Shown piece after piece: positions 32,357 through 44,418 of a stretch of DNA of 64,000 nucleotides. The translations under genes and the position numbers were made by a program. Numbering within the stretch: the first letter of the stretch is position 1; each line of letters starts with the position of its first letter. Origin of the DNA: Hirsutella rhossiliensis (taxonomy: Eukaryota > Ascomycota > Sordariomycetes > Hypocreales > Ophiocordycipitaceae); assembly GCF_020360975.1 (NCBI RefSeq), contig NW_025408670.1, forward strand, positions 4,340,001 to 4,404,000, written 5' to 3'. The notes under the pieces were generated by a model, which saw only the letters and a list, made by a program, of their open reading frames with translations, did not search any database and had not been told where the DNA came from.

Positions 32357-34102
32357 TCAAATGCTAGCATCCCGCTCGAGGCCTCCCGCCTTGCGTTGGA
32401 GCAGGTTCAGATCAGGCTTCCAGCCCTCCCATTTGCGGCACCCGTGGAACTTGTAGAGGTGCTGCCACATGTGATCCTTGCGCGAGAAGCTGCGGTCCTG
32501 CACCGCGCGTTTCGAGCACGCCTCAAACTCGTGCGAGTGTAGATGCTCCTCGGTCGGCGCCACCTGGCCGCAAAAGATGCACTCGGGCTGCTCGTGGCCC
32601 AGGCGCCACAGCAGAAAGGACTGGTTGGGCTGCAGCGGGACGGCGCAGGTCCAGGACACGTCTCCCGGCGCGTGGAGAGATCGCTCGTGCCGCAGCCAGT
32701 CGTACTTTTTGGAAAAGGTCCGCGAGCAGTAGCCACACGTAAAGGTCCGCGGCTTCGCATGCTGTGCCCGGGACGGACCGGGAGGCCAGGGGAGCTGCGT
32801 GCGGTCCTCGGGGCTGCGCGCGGACCAGGGCGAGCCGCTGTTGGCGGAAAAGCGCGAGTACGACGACTTCACCGAGCCGTCGGAAGAGTAGGGATTCGCC
32901 GCCTGGCCGCTGAGCCACCGGCCGCCGCCGGCCTCGGGGCCGACGCCCCCGTCGAGGCCGGGAAAGCTGCCCTGCGCCTCCTCCTCGCCATCGTCCCTGT
33001 CGCTGCTAGTGCTCAGGGCCTGTTGGATGGCCGACGCCGACACGTGCTCGCTTTCCGAAGGGTAGTTGCGCCACCGCTCCAGGGGCGTCATGGCGGACAC
33101 GAGCTGGGACTGCGGCGCGGGAGTCGAGCCCGGTGCGCCGGGAGCGGCACGGCCGTGCGCGTGCTGGCCCGACTGGCGGTCGCGGCGCCTCGCGTTGGTG
33201 AACCAGTTGATGACCTGAGTCCTGCTCAGGCCCGATTCCTCGGTGAGCGCCGTCTTCTCCGTGTCCGTCGGGTAGGGGTGGTGGAAGTTGCAGGCATACC
33301 AGTCGCGCAGAACCTGCGTCCGGCGGACAGACCTCGAGCTCGACCGCTTGCTGGACCCGGGCGTCGGCGCCAGGGACACGCCCGCCGAGTCTTCCGAGGC
33401 GTCGGCAAGCGGCACGCCGGGCATTCCATGCCAGGTGGCGGGATCGCCCTCCTCGCTGACGCCGTGCAGGTGGCCGATGACGGGCGCCGCCGTCTCAAAG
33501 GGCGAATGCTGCCGCTTGGAGCGCCCCGTCAGGCTGCACTGGCGGAAGAGGGCGGCGCAGCTCGAGCACGAGTGGACCGGGTTGGGGTTGGCCGACGACG
33601 TGTTGATGATGAAGCATTGCAGGCGCAGTCTTTTGCAGTGCGTGCACGGCTGCGAAGGCCGCCACGCCCCGTTCTTCTGGAAGAATTCCGCCATGCCGAG
33701 GAACTCGGGTCTGCCCCCGAAGCCGGGCACGCCGACGCCCGAGAAGTTGTCGGGCGGGAAGGGGAGGCAAGCCTGCTGGGCGCCCAGGCCCGGCATCGGG
33801 GGCACCAGGCCGGCGTCTGGGGTGCTCTGATGGTGGTAGTGTTGCGGCTGGTCCAGGCCGCTGCCGCCATCGTCTTCGTTCCCAAACAAGAACAGGTCGG
33901 ACCAGTCCATGTCGGCCATGCTTGCGCTGCTCGCCGGGGCGTGGAGGCCGGATGTTGCGAGCCCGGCCGCCATGTCGGGGTTCGACGCGGAAGCCGAAGC
34001 GGCGCGGGAGCCGTCAAGATGACCGTCTGCACTTCGCCCCGGCGGCGGCGGCGCTGCGGGGGAGCCGGCGCGGCTGACGAGGAAGGGATTGTCCAGCGAC
34101 AT
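32357..34102 (-). CDS. Homeodomain plus C2H2 transcription factor with a Zn2Cys6-like cluster
   Basis: A single exon of 581 residues from the ATG at 34102 ([11 protein letters not shown]). The frame is open 51 codons further upstream, but that part is low-complexity and looks like leader. A six-cysteine cluster spans residues 153-189 with spacing C-x2-C-x6-C-x15-C-x2-C-x6-C. A TALE/KN-type homeodomain lies at about 259-309, ending in the third helix with [10 protein letters not shown]2H2 finger is at about 456-477 (CGYC then H and H). Further Cys/His pairs follow (ECIFCG, and HLYKFHG). A homeodomain with C-terminal C2H2 fingers is a known class of filamentous ascomycete regulators. The Gal4-like cluster is my reading of the spacing. 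The target genes are unknown. Confidence 0.88.
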   Translation of the reverse strand: MSLDNPFLVSRAGSPAAPPPPGRSADGHLDGSRAASASASNPDMAAGLATSGLHAPASSASMADMDWSDLFLFGNEDDGGSGLDQPQHYHHQSTPDAGLVPPMPGLGAQQACLPFPPDNFSGVGVPGFGGRPEFLGMAEFFQKNGAWRPSQPCTHCKRLRLQCFIINTSSANPNPVHSCSSCAALFRQCSLTGRSKRQHSPFETAAPVIGHLHGVSEEGDPATWHGMPGVPLADASEDSAGVSLAPTPGSSKRSSSRSVRRTQVLRDWYACNFHHPYPTDTEKTALTEESGLSRTQVINWFTNARRRDRQSGQHAHGRAAPGAPGSTPAPQSQLVSAMTPLERWRNYPSESEHVSASAIQQALSTSSDRDDGEEEAQGSFPGLDGGVGPEAGGGRWLSGQAANPYSSDGSVKSSYSRFSANSGSPWSARSPEDRTQLPWPPGPSRAQHAKPRTFTCGYCSRTFSKKYDWLRHERSLHAPGDVSWTCAVPLQPNQSFLLWRLGHEQPECIFCGQVAPTEEHLHSHEFEACSKRAVQDRSFSRKDHMWQHLYKFHGCRKWEGWKPDLNLLQRKAGGLERDASI

Positions 34103-36800
34103 GGGCACCGGGGAGCAGGGGCGAGGACGCCGGCTCTGTTCGCATGATAGTGCTGCAGACAACGAATGGATGCGCGCGAGACAGGCCGAGGTGGACGAGG
34201 GCGGCGGCGGGTGGGAGAGGAGGGAGGAAACGACGGTTCCGCCGGTAGAGAACATGGATGAATAGACGGGTGGAATGGACAGGCGGATCAGGGTAGAATC
34301 AGCAATGAGAGAGGTGGGAAGAAGAGCTACGCATCGGCAGCCCGTTCAGTCTTTAACTGGCCAAGCACTTCGGATGGGGTCGAACCTTGCTGGGCCTTCT
34401 AGTCAGGGACTCGGCCGATAGCCTCTTGTCCCTGTGATTTAACAGCCTTCTCGAATCCTAGATCCTTTCCATGGGCTAACAAGCCAATCCCGGGCCACGA
34501 CGGAACCGGAATTCGGCCTGGTTCCGAAGCGTGGTCGAATAGAGTTGCGGCTCTGACAAAGGCCAGTAGCTTTGCTCGCCCGTGTCTCGACCGTCAGACC
34601 AGAGGGCGGCGGCGGCCGCCGTCAAGTGCCGTCCCAACTTGTTTCGGCACATGTGGTGCTTTTGCCCCTTTGAGGCTGGTCTCGCGCCCGCAGACTCGGC
34701 CGTAGATGGCCAAGCGTCGAGTGGCACGGGCATGAAGCCTCTCAAACTCGCCTGACTCAGCTGCTTCGCGTGCCGGACGAGCTCGACCTGTCAACCTTGG
34801 CCGTCATCGGTGCAGAGGCTCGGGTTTCGGCCAATCAGCGGCCGCTGCAGATCGCTCGGGACTCCCTCCGTGGCGTCGCCAACGGTTCGACGGGCATCGG
34901 GATTCGCCGCCAACCTCGAATCACCACCTCGGTTTGCCTGTGCGTCGCGGTCAAGCATCGTGGCCCGGGGCCCGTCTGCATCAGAAGATGCGGCATTCTC
35001 GGCACTTCTCGGGATGCCTGTCGCCATGTAGGCCTTTGCAATCGAGCTTGGCATCGACCCGGTCGGCTCGGCCTCGAATAACGGCTACGCGGCCTCTTAT
35101 GCTGCGAGCGAGGGTAACCATAGCAGGGCCGTGCCGCGCGTGCTCTCCATGCCGGCCGAGATGCTCTCGGCTGATTTGCACCAAATTATCATTGCGCCGC
35201 TTCGATGCGAACTGACCAGGGTTGCCGGGCACCGGCCGCCCTCCAGACAGCATAGCGGGCCCCCGCCCCCAATCGCAACGGCTCCCTCTAGGATCCTATA
35301 CGTTTCCTGTTAGGACCTGTGTGGTGTGTACGGGCCAGAGAGCTAGGAATCCATGGCCAGTCCCCCGGCACCGGCCGAGTGGGCTCACTCGCAAGAACTG
35401 CCAGGTCGAACAAGCTTGCCGTCGAGCCTGAAACGGCCACTTGTCTGCAAACCGGCTTGCGGAAACATCTGTAGATGCTGGCTCGCACAGCACATTTCGG
35501 CCACCTGTTGACTCGTGTCGATGCGAGCTGCACTATCTCGGCCCATGGAGCTCGTCAAGCTGCCAGGGGAACAAGGGCGTTCCGCCTCTAACCACCTGTC
35601 GGCGGACCATGGCCCGAGCTTGGCCCAGGCCCTCGTCTACACCAAGTCCACGAATCCACCCGTGGCATCTGCATCGAGGCCCGGGAAACCAGCACCTGGT
35701 CACGCCATCGCGCCGTGACTCGAACTCGGGGTCAATGGAATGCATTGAGTCTTCGTAGAGTCCATTAGTACCGGCCGTCGGTGACGGGCGTGGTGGGACG
35801 ACCGGCTCGAGGGGCAAGGTTGATGCCGACGAAGATGCAAGGGCACAGAGCAAGTTCTGGAAGCTCACCGGTGCGCAGCCGGGGCTTTGGGACCGTTTCA
35901 GAGGCCAACGCCCTTTCCATGCGCACAAGGGCCTTCTAACGCCCGGGGCATCATCATACCTGGCTCTCTGCTCAGCCCCGGAGTCGATTCGTCGTAACAT
36001 GCGGCTATTTCCTCGACGAACTGCGCCGCCTGTCGAGCTGCTACTTCAGAGCTAGGACACCCCCCATCTTCACACCTTTCGTACATGTCGGGAAAATCAA
36101 AGGCGGCAAGGAGCCCTCGTCTTCATCAGCTCTGTGTATAGTCGCGCTTGAGCACCTCACCGGGCCATCATATATCCGCGCGTCCCTGGAAAAGGGATCT
36201 GTCTGCGAGTTCCGGGAGACGGATTCGAGGATTCGCCCAAGAGCCCTATCACCAAAGCTTGGTGTTGCTGGCCGTCACAGGCATGCGTGCTCGTCCGCGG
36301 TGGCCTGCAGGGCAGTGGGGAAATGGGCCAAGGTCAATATGGAGTGGTCGCAGTATTCTCCCGAGAAGCGAGCCGTTATTAGAAGTGGCGAACTAATTAG
36401 AAGACAATATCGCCGCAGCTACCTTATCTTTTCCTTGTCGGATTAGACAAGCAATACAAACGGACGCGTATAGGGTTTTGGGGGGGGGGGGCAATAAAGC
36501 AATTAGGATGAATGACGCGCTGCTGCAATGGAATGTGCTATAGAGATGCGATTCGTTGGCCACAATAATTACACCCGATAAACTATCTAGATAAAGAGTG
36601 GCACCATTAACGCATCCTCTTAGATAAGCTAATACCTAGCACGAATTGTCCTACCCGAGAAGGACAAGCCGAACGGGACAAAAGGGCACATCTAAGAACG
36701 GCGCTTCCTGCTGCCTAGAGGCGCTTATTCGGTGGTGCTCGAGACGCTTTGCTATAGTATACTTATAGGGCTCGTGCCCTGTCGCCTCTTACGATGCTAG
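34103..36800. other. Gene-poor junction region before the AT-rich block
   Basis: About 2.7 kb upstream of the homeobox gene, with base composition and CA/TG use still like the gene-rich part. Open frames are all under about 155 codons, lie on both strands and match nothing I know. The left end must hold the homeobox promoter. AT content rises from about 36,400 and CA/TG depletion sets in near 36,800. Confidence 0.5.
36480..36491. repeat. Homopolymer G12
   Basis: Twelve consecutive G after TAGGGTTTT, close to the junction between gene-rich and AT-rich DNA. The length may be unreliable in an assembly. Confidence 0.7.
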
Positions 36801-37453
36801 AACTCGTTAATATTATTTATTTTAAAGGGAAGAGAGGCGGTAGCTATATATTAAAACTAATTAGTAAAAACATATAATAAATTATATATATTATTATATA
36901 TAAGACCTAGCTATATTTTATAGGTAAATTTCCTTTTTTTTACTTAAAAAGAAATAAGGCTCTTAATAAAAGAGATATATTATTATATTATTATATTAAT
37001 ATAACCTCTTTCTATAGCTATATATAAGCTATTATATTTATACTATTATTTATTATTTATACTTACTAATCTCCTTATTAAGCTTAAGCTATAAAACTAT
37101 CTTTTTAATATAGTATTATTAAGCTATTTAAAGATATTATAATAGTAAAAAAAGCTAAGCCTTAACTTAAAGCTATAGTAATAAAAAAGATTATAATAGC
37201 TAGGTAGTAGCTAGTATATTAAAGGGTTAAATAAAAAGTAAAAAATGATAATTTTATTATTAAAGGCTATTTTAAGTATTATTTATATACTTAGCGCCTT
37301 TATAGTTTAGACTATTTATTTTCTATTTCTTATAAGTAGGGCTATAGCTTATCTCTTACTATAGCTAATACTAATAGCGCTAAAACTACTTCTTATAATA
37401 CTTTAATATATTAAATTATTATCTTTTAAGGAAAAACTTCTATCTTTAGTAGT

Positions 37454-37643
37454 TATAAGAGTCTTTAACTGTTATAAGTTATAAGCTTAAGCTATAGCCT
37501 AAGCTATATAGTTATATATAGAGGGCTAGATCTTATACGTATATATACGGGCTAGCCGCGTATAGGAGAGCTTTATATAGCTTATTAATATTATCCTATA
37601 GACGGCACCTATATATATACCTCTACCTACTCTATAATAATAT
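37454..37643 (+). repeat. 5' LTR of the gypsy element
   Basis: Shares with 44229-44418 the words CTTTAACT, AGCCTAAGCTATATAG, GGCTAGCCGCGTATA and TATATAGCTTATTAATATTA in the same order. Differences are mostly transitions. Confidence 0.8.
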
Positions 37644-37689
37644 AAGCTATTAACTAATAGATCTAATAGATATCTCTTTAAAGAGGGTG

Positions 37690-40600
37690 CTACTACCTCG
37701 AGGAAGTACTCTGCCCCTCCCTAGACGGATAGGAAGTATTATAGCTATCTTAAAAGCGATTAAAAGCGCGACGGCTAGCGAGAAGGATAAGGTTCTCGCT
37801 ATACTAAGGGAGCCGTCTATAGGACTAGCTTTAACCCCTATAACCTCTATACCGCCGGTTACGGCGGCGATACTACCGACGCGGAAGCCGCTCCCTTAGC
37901 CGACTTAGGATAGTAAGCTAGAGTCCTTTTACTTCTTCCTTAGCCGGCTATAGACGAAGTTTATAACCGACGAGAAATAGGGCCTAAATAGCTATCGCGA
38001 TATAGTATAGTATTCGCTCCTCTATACGCTACTAGAGCCCTAGATACGGCGGATCTCTAGATTCTAAGATAAAGGCGGCCTTAAGGGTAAACGCGACCTA
38101 TAAGACTTCTTTTAATACCTTATATATATATTTAGCAACGTATAAGAGCGGGAGAAAGCGTAAGATAAGCTATAGACCCTTAAGTAAAAAGATAGAAAAA
38201 CCTTTAGTAAATTCCTCCTTAATTTTAAAAAGACGCTCTTATAAGTAGCGGGGACTATAGTATAGGAAGATAGCACGAAGCTTATATAGCTATAGAATTC
38301 GATTACGCTAGCCTTATAGGAGCTACTTATCCTTATAATTATACCTATTAACTATAGCGAGTATATAAGCCGGTTAATAAAGGTAGTATAGGGCTATAAG
38401 TAAACGCCGCGTTTCTAAAAGCTCTATAAGCGTACGCTATATAATAGTAATAAGATTACCGCCCCTTTATAAGATAAATAACTAGCTATTAATATAGATA
38501 GGGATACCTTAATATTAGCTACCTATATAAACTAAGCTAAACGCGGTAAGAAGGCGCCGTCGACTACCCCCTATACCGCCTTATACTTTAAGTAGCGGGC
38601 GAAGTAAGTAATAAGTAAGGAAATCGGGAAGAGGAAAGCTAATAGCCGCTACTTATATTATAGCGCGTTTATATACTTTATACTAAAATAAACCTTCCTT
38701 TTAGCTAAGCGGCCTATAGCGGTTTAAGTAGTAAAGATAAAACTACTCTTTACTTTAGATAATAAGAAGGACTCTGCCCCCTTAGGCTTAGAGGAAAAAG
38801 AGTAGCTCTAGAGTAAAGATAGGCTCTAGAGCCTTAATTACTAGCACTAATAAAAGAGAAAGAGGAATTATCCGCTTATATAAAAGAGGAGCTTACTTTA
38901 ATATAGGTTATAATTAATAACTCTTTACCTATCGCCGCCCTTATAAATAAGGGCTACTAGTACTATACTATAGTTAATAAGGCGCTTATATAAGAGATAT
39001 AAATACTAGTAGAGAAGATTGCCTTAAAGCGAGTAAAGGGCGCTTTAAGCGTAATAAAAAGTATAGTAATTAAGGGTATTATATAGCTAGCTATAAAGGT
39101 CGACGGCTACTATAAGCTTATTATAGCCTATATAATCCCTTAACTAAAGTTTCCCTTAATCCTTAAGAAACCTTAGTTATTATATATAAAGTTATACTTA
39201 GTTTTATATTAAAAGAAGCTATAGTTTAGGCTTATATAATAGTAGGTCTACTATAATAACGGTTTTATAAGTATAAGACTAAGCGTATAAGCTTTATACT
39301 TAGCCTAAGAAGTCCTTACCTTTATCTTTATAAGAACTATATAATAGGTAAAGTAAAAGGAAAGCTAGGCAGCGGCTAACGTAGCGGTCTATATAGTTAG
39401 CTTAGCGGATATCGATAAAGCCCTTTAGATAAAGAAGCTAAAGTCGACCGCTAAGCTATAATAGTAAATACTAAAGCGCTTCTATAACCTTATACTATTA
39501 TTTAAGTCCTAAGAAGTAAATAAGCTTAACCTATATAAGCTAAATATAAACTATAAGATTATACTTTATACTAATAAAAAGGGGTAAGAACTACCTATAC
39601 TATTTAGACCGCTATATAGTATATTATATATAGAGCTATTAGTACTAAAGAAGACGCTAAAGGACCTCTTAAATAAGGGTTTTATTTAAGTAAGTAGCTT
39701 TAAAGTAAGAGCGCTAGTCTTATTTATATATAAACTAAGGGGCGGGATATAGTTTTACTATAACTATAGGGCTTTAAACGTAATTATAAGGCTAGACCGC
39801 TACCCCTTACCCCTTATCTTAAATATACTTTATAACCTCTTAAAGGTAAAGTAGTTTATAAAGCTAGATATAAAATAAGCGTTTTATAAGGTATAGATCT
39901 TAGAGGGTAATAAGTAAAAAACAGCGTTCTATATACGCTATAGCTTCTTTAAGTAGCTTATAACGCCCTTTAGCCTCTTAGGAGCGCCCGCTACCTTTTA
40001 GTATTATATTAATAATATACTTTAAGACTTCCTTAATAAGTTTACCTTTATATATATAGATAATATCCTTATTTATATAAGCGGCTCTTATAAGGACTAT
40101 ATATAGAAAGTATAGAGGGTTCTAAAGCTCCTTTAACTTTATAGGCTTTACCTTAACCTAGATAAGTACGAATTTAGGGTTAAGAGGGTTAAGTACCTAG
40201 GCTTTATTATCTATATAAGTATAAGTATATAGGTAGATCTTATAAAGATCTAGGCGATTTAAGACTAAGCGGCCCTAACTATATAAATAAGTATATAGAG
40301 CTTCCTTAAGTTCGCGAACTATTATAAGATATTTATTAAGGGCTTCTCTTATATTATAATACCTTTAAATAAGATTACTAAGAAGTAGACTACCTTTCGT
40401 TAAGGGCCTATATAAGAAGGAGCGTTCTATACGCTTAAGGGCCTATTCTCTTAAGCCTTAGTACTACTTTAGTAAGACTTCGACTAGTCTATATTAGTTA
40501 AAGCGGACTATAGCGGCTAGGCACTTAAAGGAACGCTTTCTTAAGAAGTAGATAAGTAAAAGTAACTAATAGCGTTCTACTCTTATAAGCTAACCTTAGT

Positions 40601-42640
40601 AAAGCGGAATTACGCTATTTATAATAAGGAGATACTAGCGATTATTAGCTACCTTAAATAATAGTAAGCGGAGCTCTAAAGCTATAAAAGCTTTAAGGTT
40701 CTTATAGACTATAAGAACCTTAAGTACTTTATAACTCGCTAGTATCTCTTAAAGCGGTAAGCTTACTAAGTAGAGTATCTCTTATACTTTAACTTTTTAA
40801 TTAAGTACTAGCTAGGGCAGGACTTTATAGTCCTAAATACGCTTTCTTAAAAGGATTAGGACCGGCCGATAGGAGCTAATATTAAGGCCTAGGATCTATA
40901 GCTTATCTTATAAGAGGCGCTATAGACTTATATAAGAGCTTCCTTAGTAAAAGAAAGCGCGGCGCTAATAGATAAGCCTCCCCTTATACCTTTACCTTAG
41001 TCCGGCGAGGAGAGATAGACCGGCCTAGGGGCGTATATAGCGTAGGTATTTTAAGATAAGGTTCTTTAACGCTTATAGGATAGGATATTATCTCTAGACT
41101 ATACCTATAAGAGCGTATACCGCGCTATTAAGTCTAGCGCTCGATACCTCGATTTAAAGCTAAAGCTAAAGCTAAAGGTATAAGTAGCCGACTATTATAT
41201 CGACCTATAAGGGCATTTACGTTAGCGGGGGAGACTATAGGTGCTAGGCGCGCTATATACTATAGAAGCTAAGGAGAAAGATAGACTACTAAAGCTAGAT
41301 AAATAGAACGAGCTTTAAAGGAAGCTAGTCTAGCTCGTCTATAACTCTAGTATTATAGGCTACCTAGGTCGGTAAGGTATAGTAGTAGGCCTTATAAGGG
41401 ATTTTTACTAGCCCTTTCTATAGTACTATATTTACTACTTTATTTATAACTATAATATCTATAGCTATACTAAGATTTAAAGGGTATAGCTCAAGGGGCT
41501 ACTTAAGTAGCTTTTAGTACCTAACCGGTTCTATATATATATATAGATAGACTTTATAATAGACCTCCTACTTATAAACGGCGGCAACTGCTATATATAG
41601 GTAATTAAGGACTAACTTAGTAAGTTTATAGTATTAAAGCTAATACTATTTATAAATATAAAGTCTTATATAAAGCGCTTCTTATAGTACTAGGCCCGCT
41701 TATATAGCTAGCTAGCCTTTATTATAAGCGATAAGGGATCGAATTAAACTAGCCGCTTTTAGTAGTACCTATACTAGCTACTTTAAATTATATAGCTACT
41801 TAGTATAGTATATTACCTATAGATTAATAAAGGGCTTAAAAGGGTTACTTAAAAGGTATAAGCTTACTTATAAGCTATCGTAGCCTATAACTAAGTAAAC
41901 TAAGACCGGTAGCTCCCTATAGCTTAACTTATATTAAATAATAAACTATATATATTTATTAAGATAGCCCTTTTCTTTATAACGTATAGCTTTAAACTAC
42001 CCTTACTAGTTCCCTTTACTATAAATATATTAGCAGAGTAGTATAGTAATTTATTACTAAAGGGCTATACCTTTATATTTATATAAAAGCTATAAGAGAC
42101 TATAGATTATTACTAATCTATAATAGCCGCTATAGCGTAAAATTAAGAGCGGCACGCTAATAAAACTAGGGCTCTAATAGATAGGTTTATAGTAAAAGAT
42201 AAGGTATAGCTAGACCTCTATAACTATAGGTTAATATAGCTAAAAGAGAAGCTTAACTAGCTATATATAAAGTTTATAATATAAAGGGTTATTAGCTTAT
42301 AAGTTATAGAGCTTAATAGTCTTTAAATAAGGGTTTATAATAAGATTAATATAGACCTTTTTTATAGAGCCTCTTTTAACCTACTACTTAGATAAGAAGT
42401 AGTAGACGCTAAACCGCCTATAATTAAAGTAAAGGGAGAGGATAAGTTTAAGGTTAAAGAGATATAGGCCGCGCGCTAAAAAAGGGTTAATAAAAGGAAA
42501 TACTAAAAGGTCCTTATTAAGTACCGCGGGTATCTTAACCTTACGTAAGAACCTATATATAAGTTTATAAGAGCTATAGCCCTTAATAAGTTTAAGGCCT
42601 TATTTAAAGTAATAAATAAAAATAATAAACTAATAGACTA
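37690..42640 (+). pseudogene. Gypsy gag-pol remnant with chromodomain
   Basis: Reading across stops, the frame shows a gag region (about 38.1-38.4 kb) and a zinc knuckle with Cys changed to Tyr near 38.64 kb. The reverse transcriptase (about 39.7-40.4 kb) has LRGGI, YRALN, RYPLPLI, TPFSLLGAPATF and YIDNILIY (usual YIDDILIY). RNase H follows to about 40.8 kb. The integrase (about 41.1-42.1 kb) contains ISDKGSN where ISDRGSQF is usual. A C-terminal chromodomain piece near 42.5 kb reads KYRGYLNLT then EP. In this family chromodomains target integration to heterochromatin. Multiple in-frame stops and lost Trp and Cys codons make it inactive. Confidence 0.82.
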
Positions 42641-42772
42641 TTAATAGTAGCTTAGGCTAGGACTATAAAGTAAGTAAAGTAAAGTAAGTAGTTATAATAA
42701 TATAAGTATAATAATATAAGCGGAGATAAAAATAGCGTTTATTTTAAGGTAAAGCCCTTAAACTACTTAGAC

Positions 42773-43720
42773 CTACTCCTTATCTTTATTATTATCCTTA
42801 TCCTTATCTTTATCGTCCTCCTCTACCTTATTAGCGGCGGCGGCGCTCTCTAAGGCGCTTAAGCGGCCCTTTAAGCCCGCGAGCTAGTCGGCGGTAGCGG
42901 CGGCTCTAAGGGCTTTAAGGGTAAGGGGGGCCTAGCTAGTAGTAGCGGTAGGGGCGGCGGCGGGTATAGCTAAGGGGACCGCTAATAAGGCGACGGAGGT
43001 AGTATCCTTAGTACTAAGAGAGTTAATAGTAAAAGTAAAAGAGCTAAAGGAGAGGAACTTACTTAAGGATAAGGCCCTAGCGCTTAAGGGCGTAGAGATT
43101 ATAATAGATAGCGGTAGTAGTAGTAAGGCGCTTCTTAGTAGCCCCCTATACCTACCTATACGCGCTAGCCTTTTAAGCTAACGTAGTAGCGAGTAAGATA
43201 AGAGGCGCCGCTTTATAAGCGCGGCTAGTATACGCATACTAGTAATAACTACCGCTATAGCGGCGCTTAACTTAGTCGGCGTAAGGGAGCTCCTATAATA
43301 TATACCGTATATAAGGGGCCGCGCGGGCGGCTCTAGCTTATACTTAGCGTTTATACTTTAAGAAGTTAGCGGAAAATAGCTACTATACTTACTAAGTAGC
43401 GGACTTATAAGGGTAGTAAAGGCAAAGGTAAAGGTAGAGGGGCCGGGCGTTATAGCTAGCGGTAAGGATAGCGTTATTACTTAGAAGGGTAATATAAGGG
43501 CGGCTAGCGTAGTAGAAGTAAAGGCGGTAGTAGTAAGTATAGTCGCGGGGGCGCGGGTAAGAGTAATAGTAGTAGCAGAGCTATTATTAGCCGTGCTTAG
43601 TATAGCGTCGATAAACGACTTTATATACTCTAAGAAAGAGGAGGTAAGGGAGGGGGAGGTAGATATATCTATCGCGGAAGTTAGTATTATAGATTATAGC
43701 CTCTTACTTTATAGGGTAAG
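42773..43720 (-). pseudogene. Antisense reading frame inside the gypsy element
   Basis: On the minus strand between chromodomain and 3' LTR, one frame continues for about 315 codons with only a handful of TAA/TAG codons, far fewer than the other frames nearby. The residues are Ala/Thr/Ser/Leu-rich, and the C-terminal part resembles a short coiled coil (LKGRLSALES) followed by an Asp/Lys tail. The region is richer in GC than its surroundings. I recognise no family. It may be an extra element gene or an older captured sequence. Confidence 0.45.
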
Positions 43721-44212
43721 GAACTTATTAGTTAAAGTTATTATTATTAAAGCTATTATTATTACTATAGCTATTACTATAAGTATATATTAATAGAGCG
43801 GCCTATATAGCTAGGAATAAACTAATACCTTAAGTAGAGCGGAACTTACTTATTACTACTACTACTATAGTTAAAGAAAGAAGAAAAGAAAAGGAAGGAA
43901 AAAGGAAAGGAAGCCGCCTTATATACCCCTAGGTAAAGGAAGCTACTTAAGGCTAAGGGGATAGGTAACCGAAGGCTTACGTAGGTCTAGGCTAGCCGCT
44001 AGCTACCTAAGGGCGTATATAATAGGTTATACCCTTATTTAAATAGCTAGCTAGCTAATAAGTATAAAGCTTAGTTCTAGCTACCTAGGCTAATAAGCGC
44101 GGGGATAATAAGGCTAGTAGGGCTAGTACGATTAATAGGAAAAGGTAAAGTAAAGCTAGCGGTATAAGCTTAATAGTATAGAAGCTATTAATTAAGTAGC
44201 GCCGCGCCGCGC

Positions 44213-44223
44213 TTAAAGGAGGG
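44213..44223 (+). other. Polypurine tract of the gypsy element
   Basis: TTAAAGGAGGG lies a few bases before the 3' LTR, in the position of a plus-strand primer. Confidence 0.5.
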
Positions 44224-44228
44224 CATTA

Positions 44229-44418
44229 TATAAAAGTCTTTAACTATTATAGGTTATAGGCTTAGGCTATAGCCTAAGCTATATAGTTATATATAAAGGG
44301 CCGGATCCTATATATATATATATAGGCTAGCCGCGTATAAGAGAGCTTTATATAGCTTATTAATATTATCTTATAGATAGCACTTATATATATACTTTTA
44401 CTTACTTTATAATAATAG
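44229..44418 (+). repeat. 3' LTR of the gypsy element
   Basis: Partner of 37454-37643 with the same length and order of conserved words. Confidence 0.8.

Larger units (their letters stand above)
37454..44418 (+). mobile_element. Ty3/gypsy chromovirus, RIP-degraded
   Basis: A roughly 7-kb LTR retrotransposon with two similar LTRs in direct orientation and gag-pol order on the plus strand: gag, reverse transcriptase, RNase H, integrase, chromodomain. Both LTRs are about 190 nt. A purine-rich run (AAAGGAGGG, ending 44223) precedes the 3' LTR, as expected for a polypurine tract. I could not identify a clean target-site duplication. All frames are broken by TAA/TAG of the RIP type. Confidence 0.85.

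Noticed and set aside
31431..32360. 309-codon minus-strand frame between two genes
   Set aside because: Composition is random-looking, it includes the 11-bp minisatellite and overlaps the homeobox stop codon; no splice or domain evidence.
32543..34147. 534-codon plus-strand frame
   Set aside because: It is the antisense shadow of the GC-rich homeodomain gene; its translation is Arg/Ala/Gly-rich without domains, while the minus strand encodes clear homeodomain and zinc-finger motifs.
34770..36100. Several 60-155-codon frames upstream of the homeobox gene
   Set aside because: They overlap on both strands, show no domains and no splice logic; treated as non-coding.
37687..37899. 70-codon plus-strand ORF as an independent gene
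   Set aside because: It is the N-terminal stretch of the gypsy gag remnant, uninterrupted by chance, and continues across stops into gag.
43593..43793. 66-codon plus-strand ORF
   Set aside because: It lies inside the gypsy element, is Ile/Val-rich from AT bias and is antisense to the longer readable frame.
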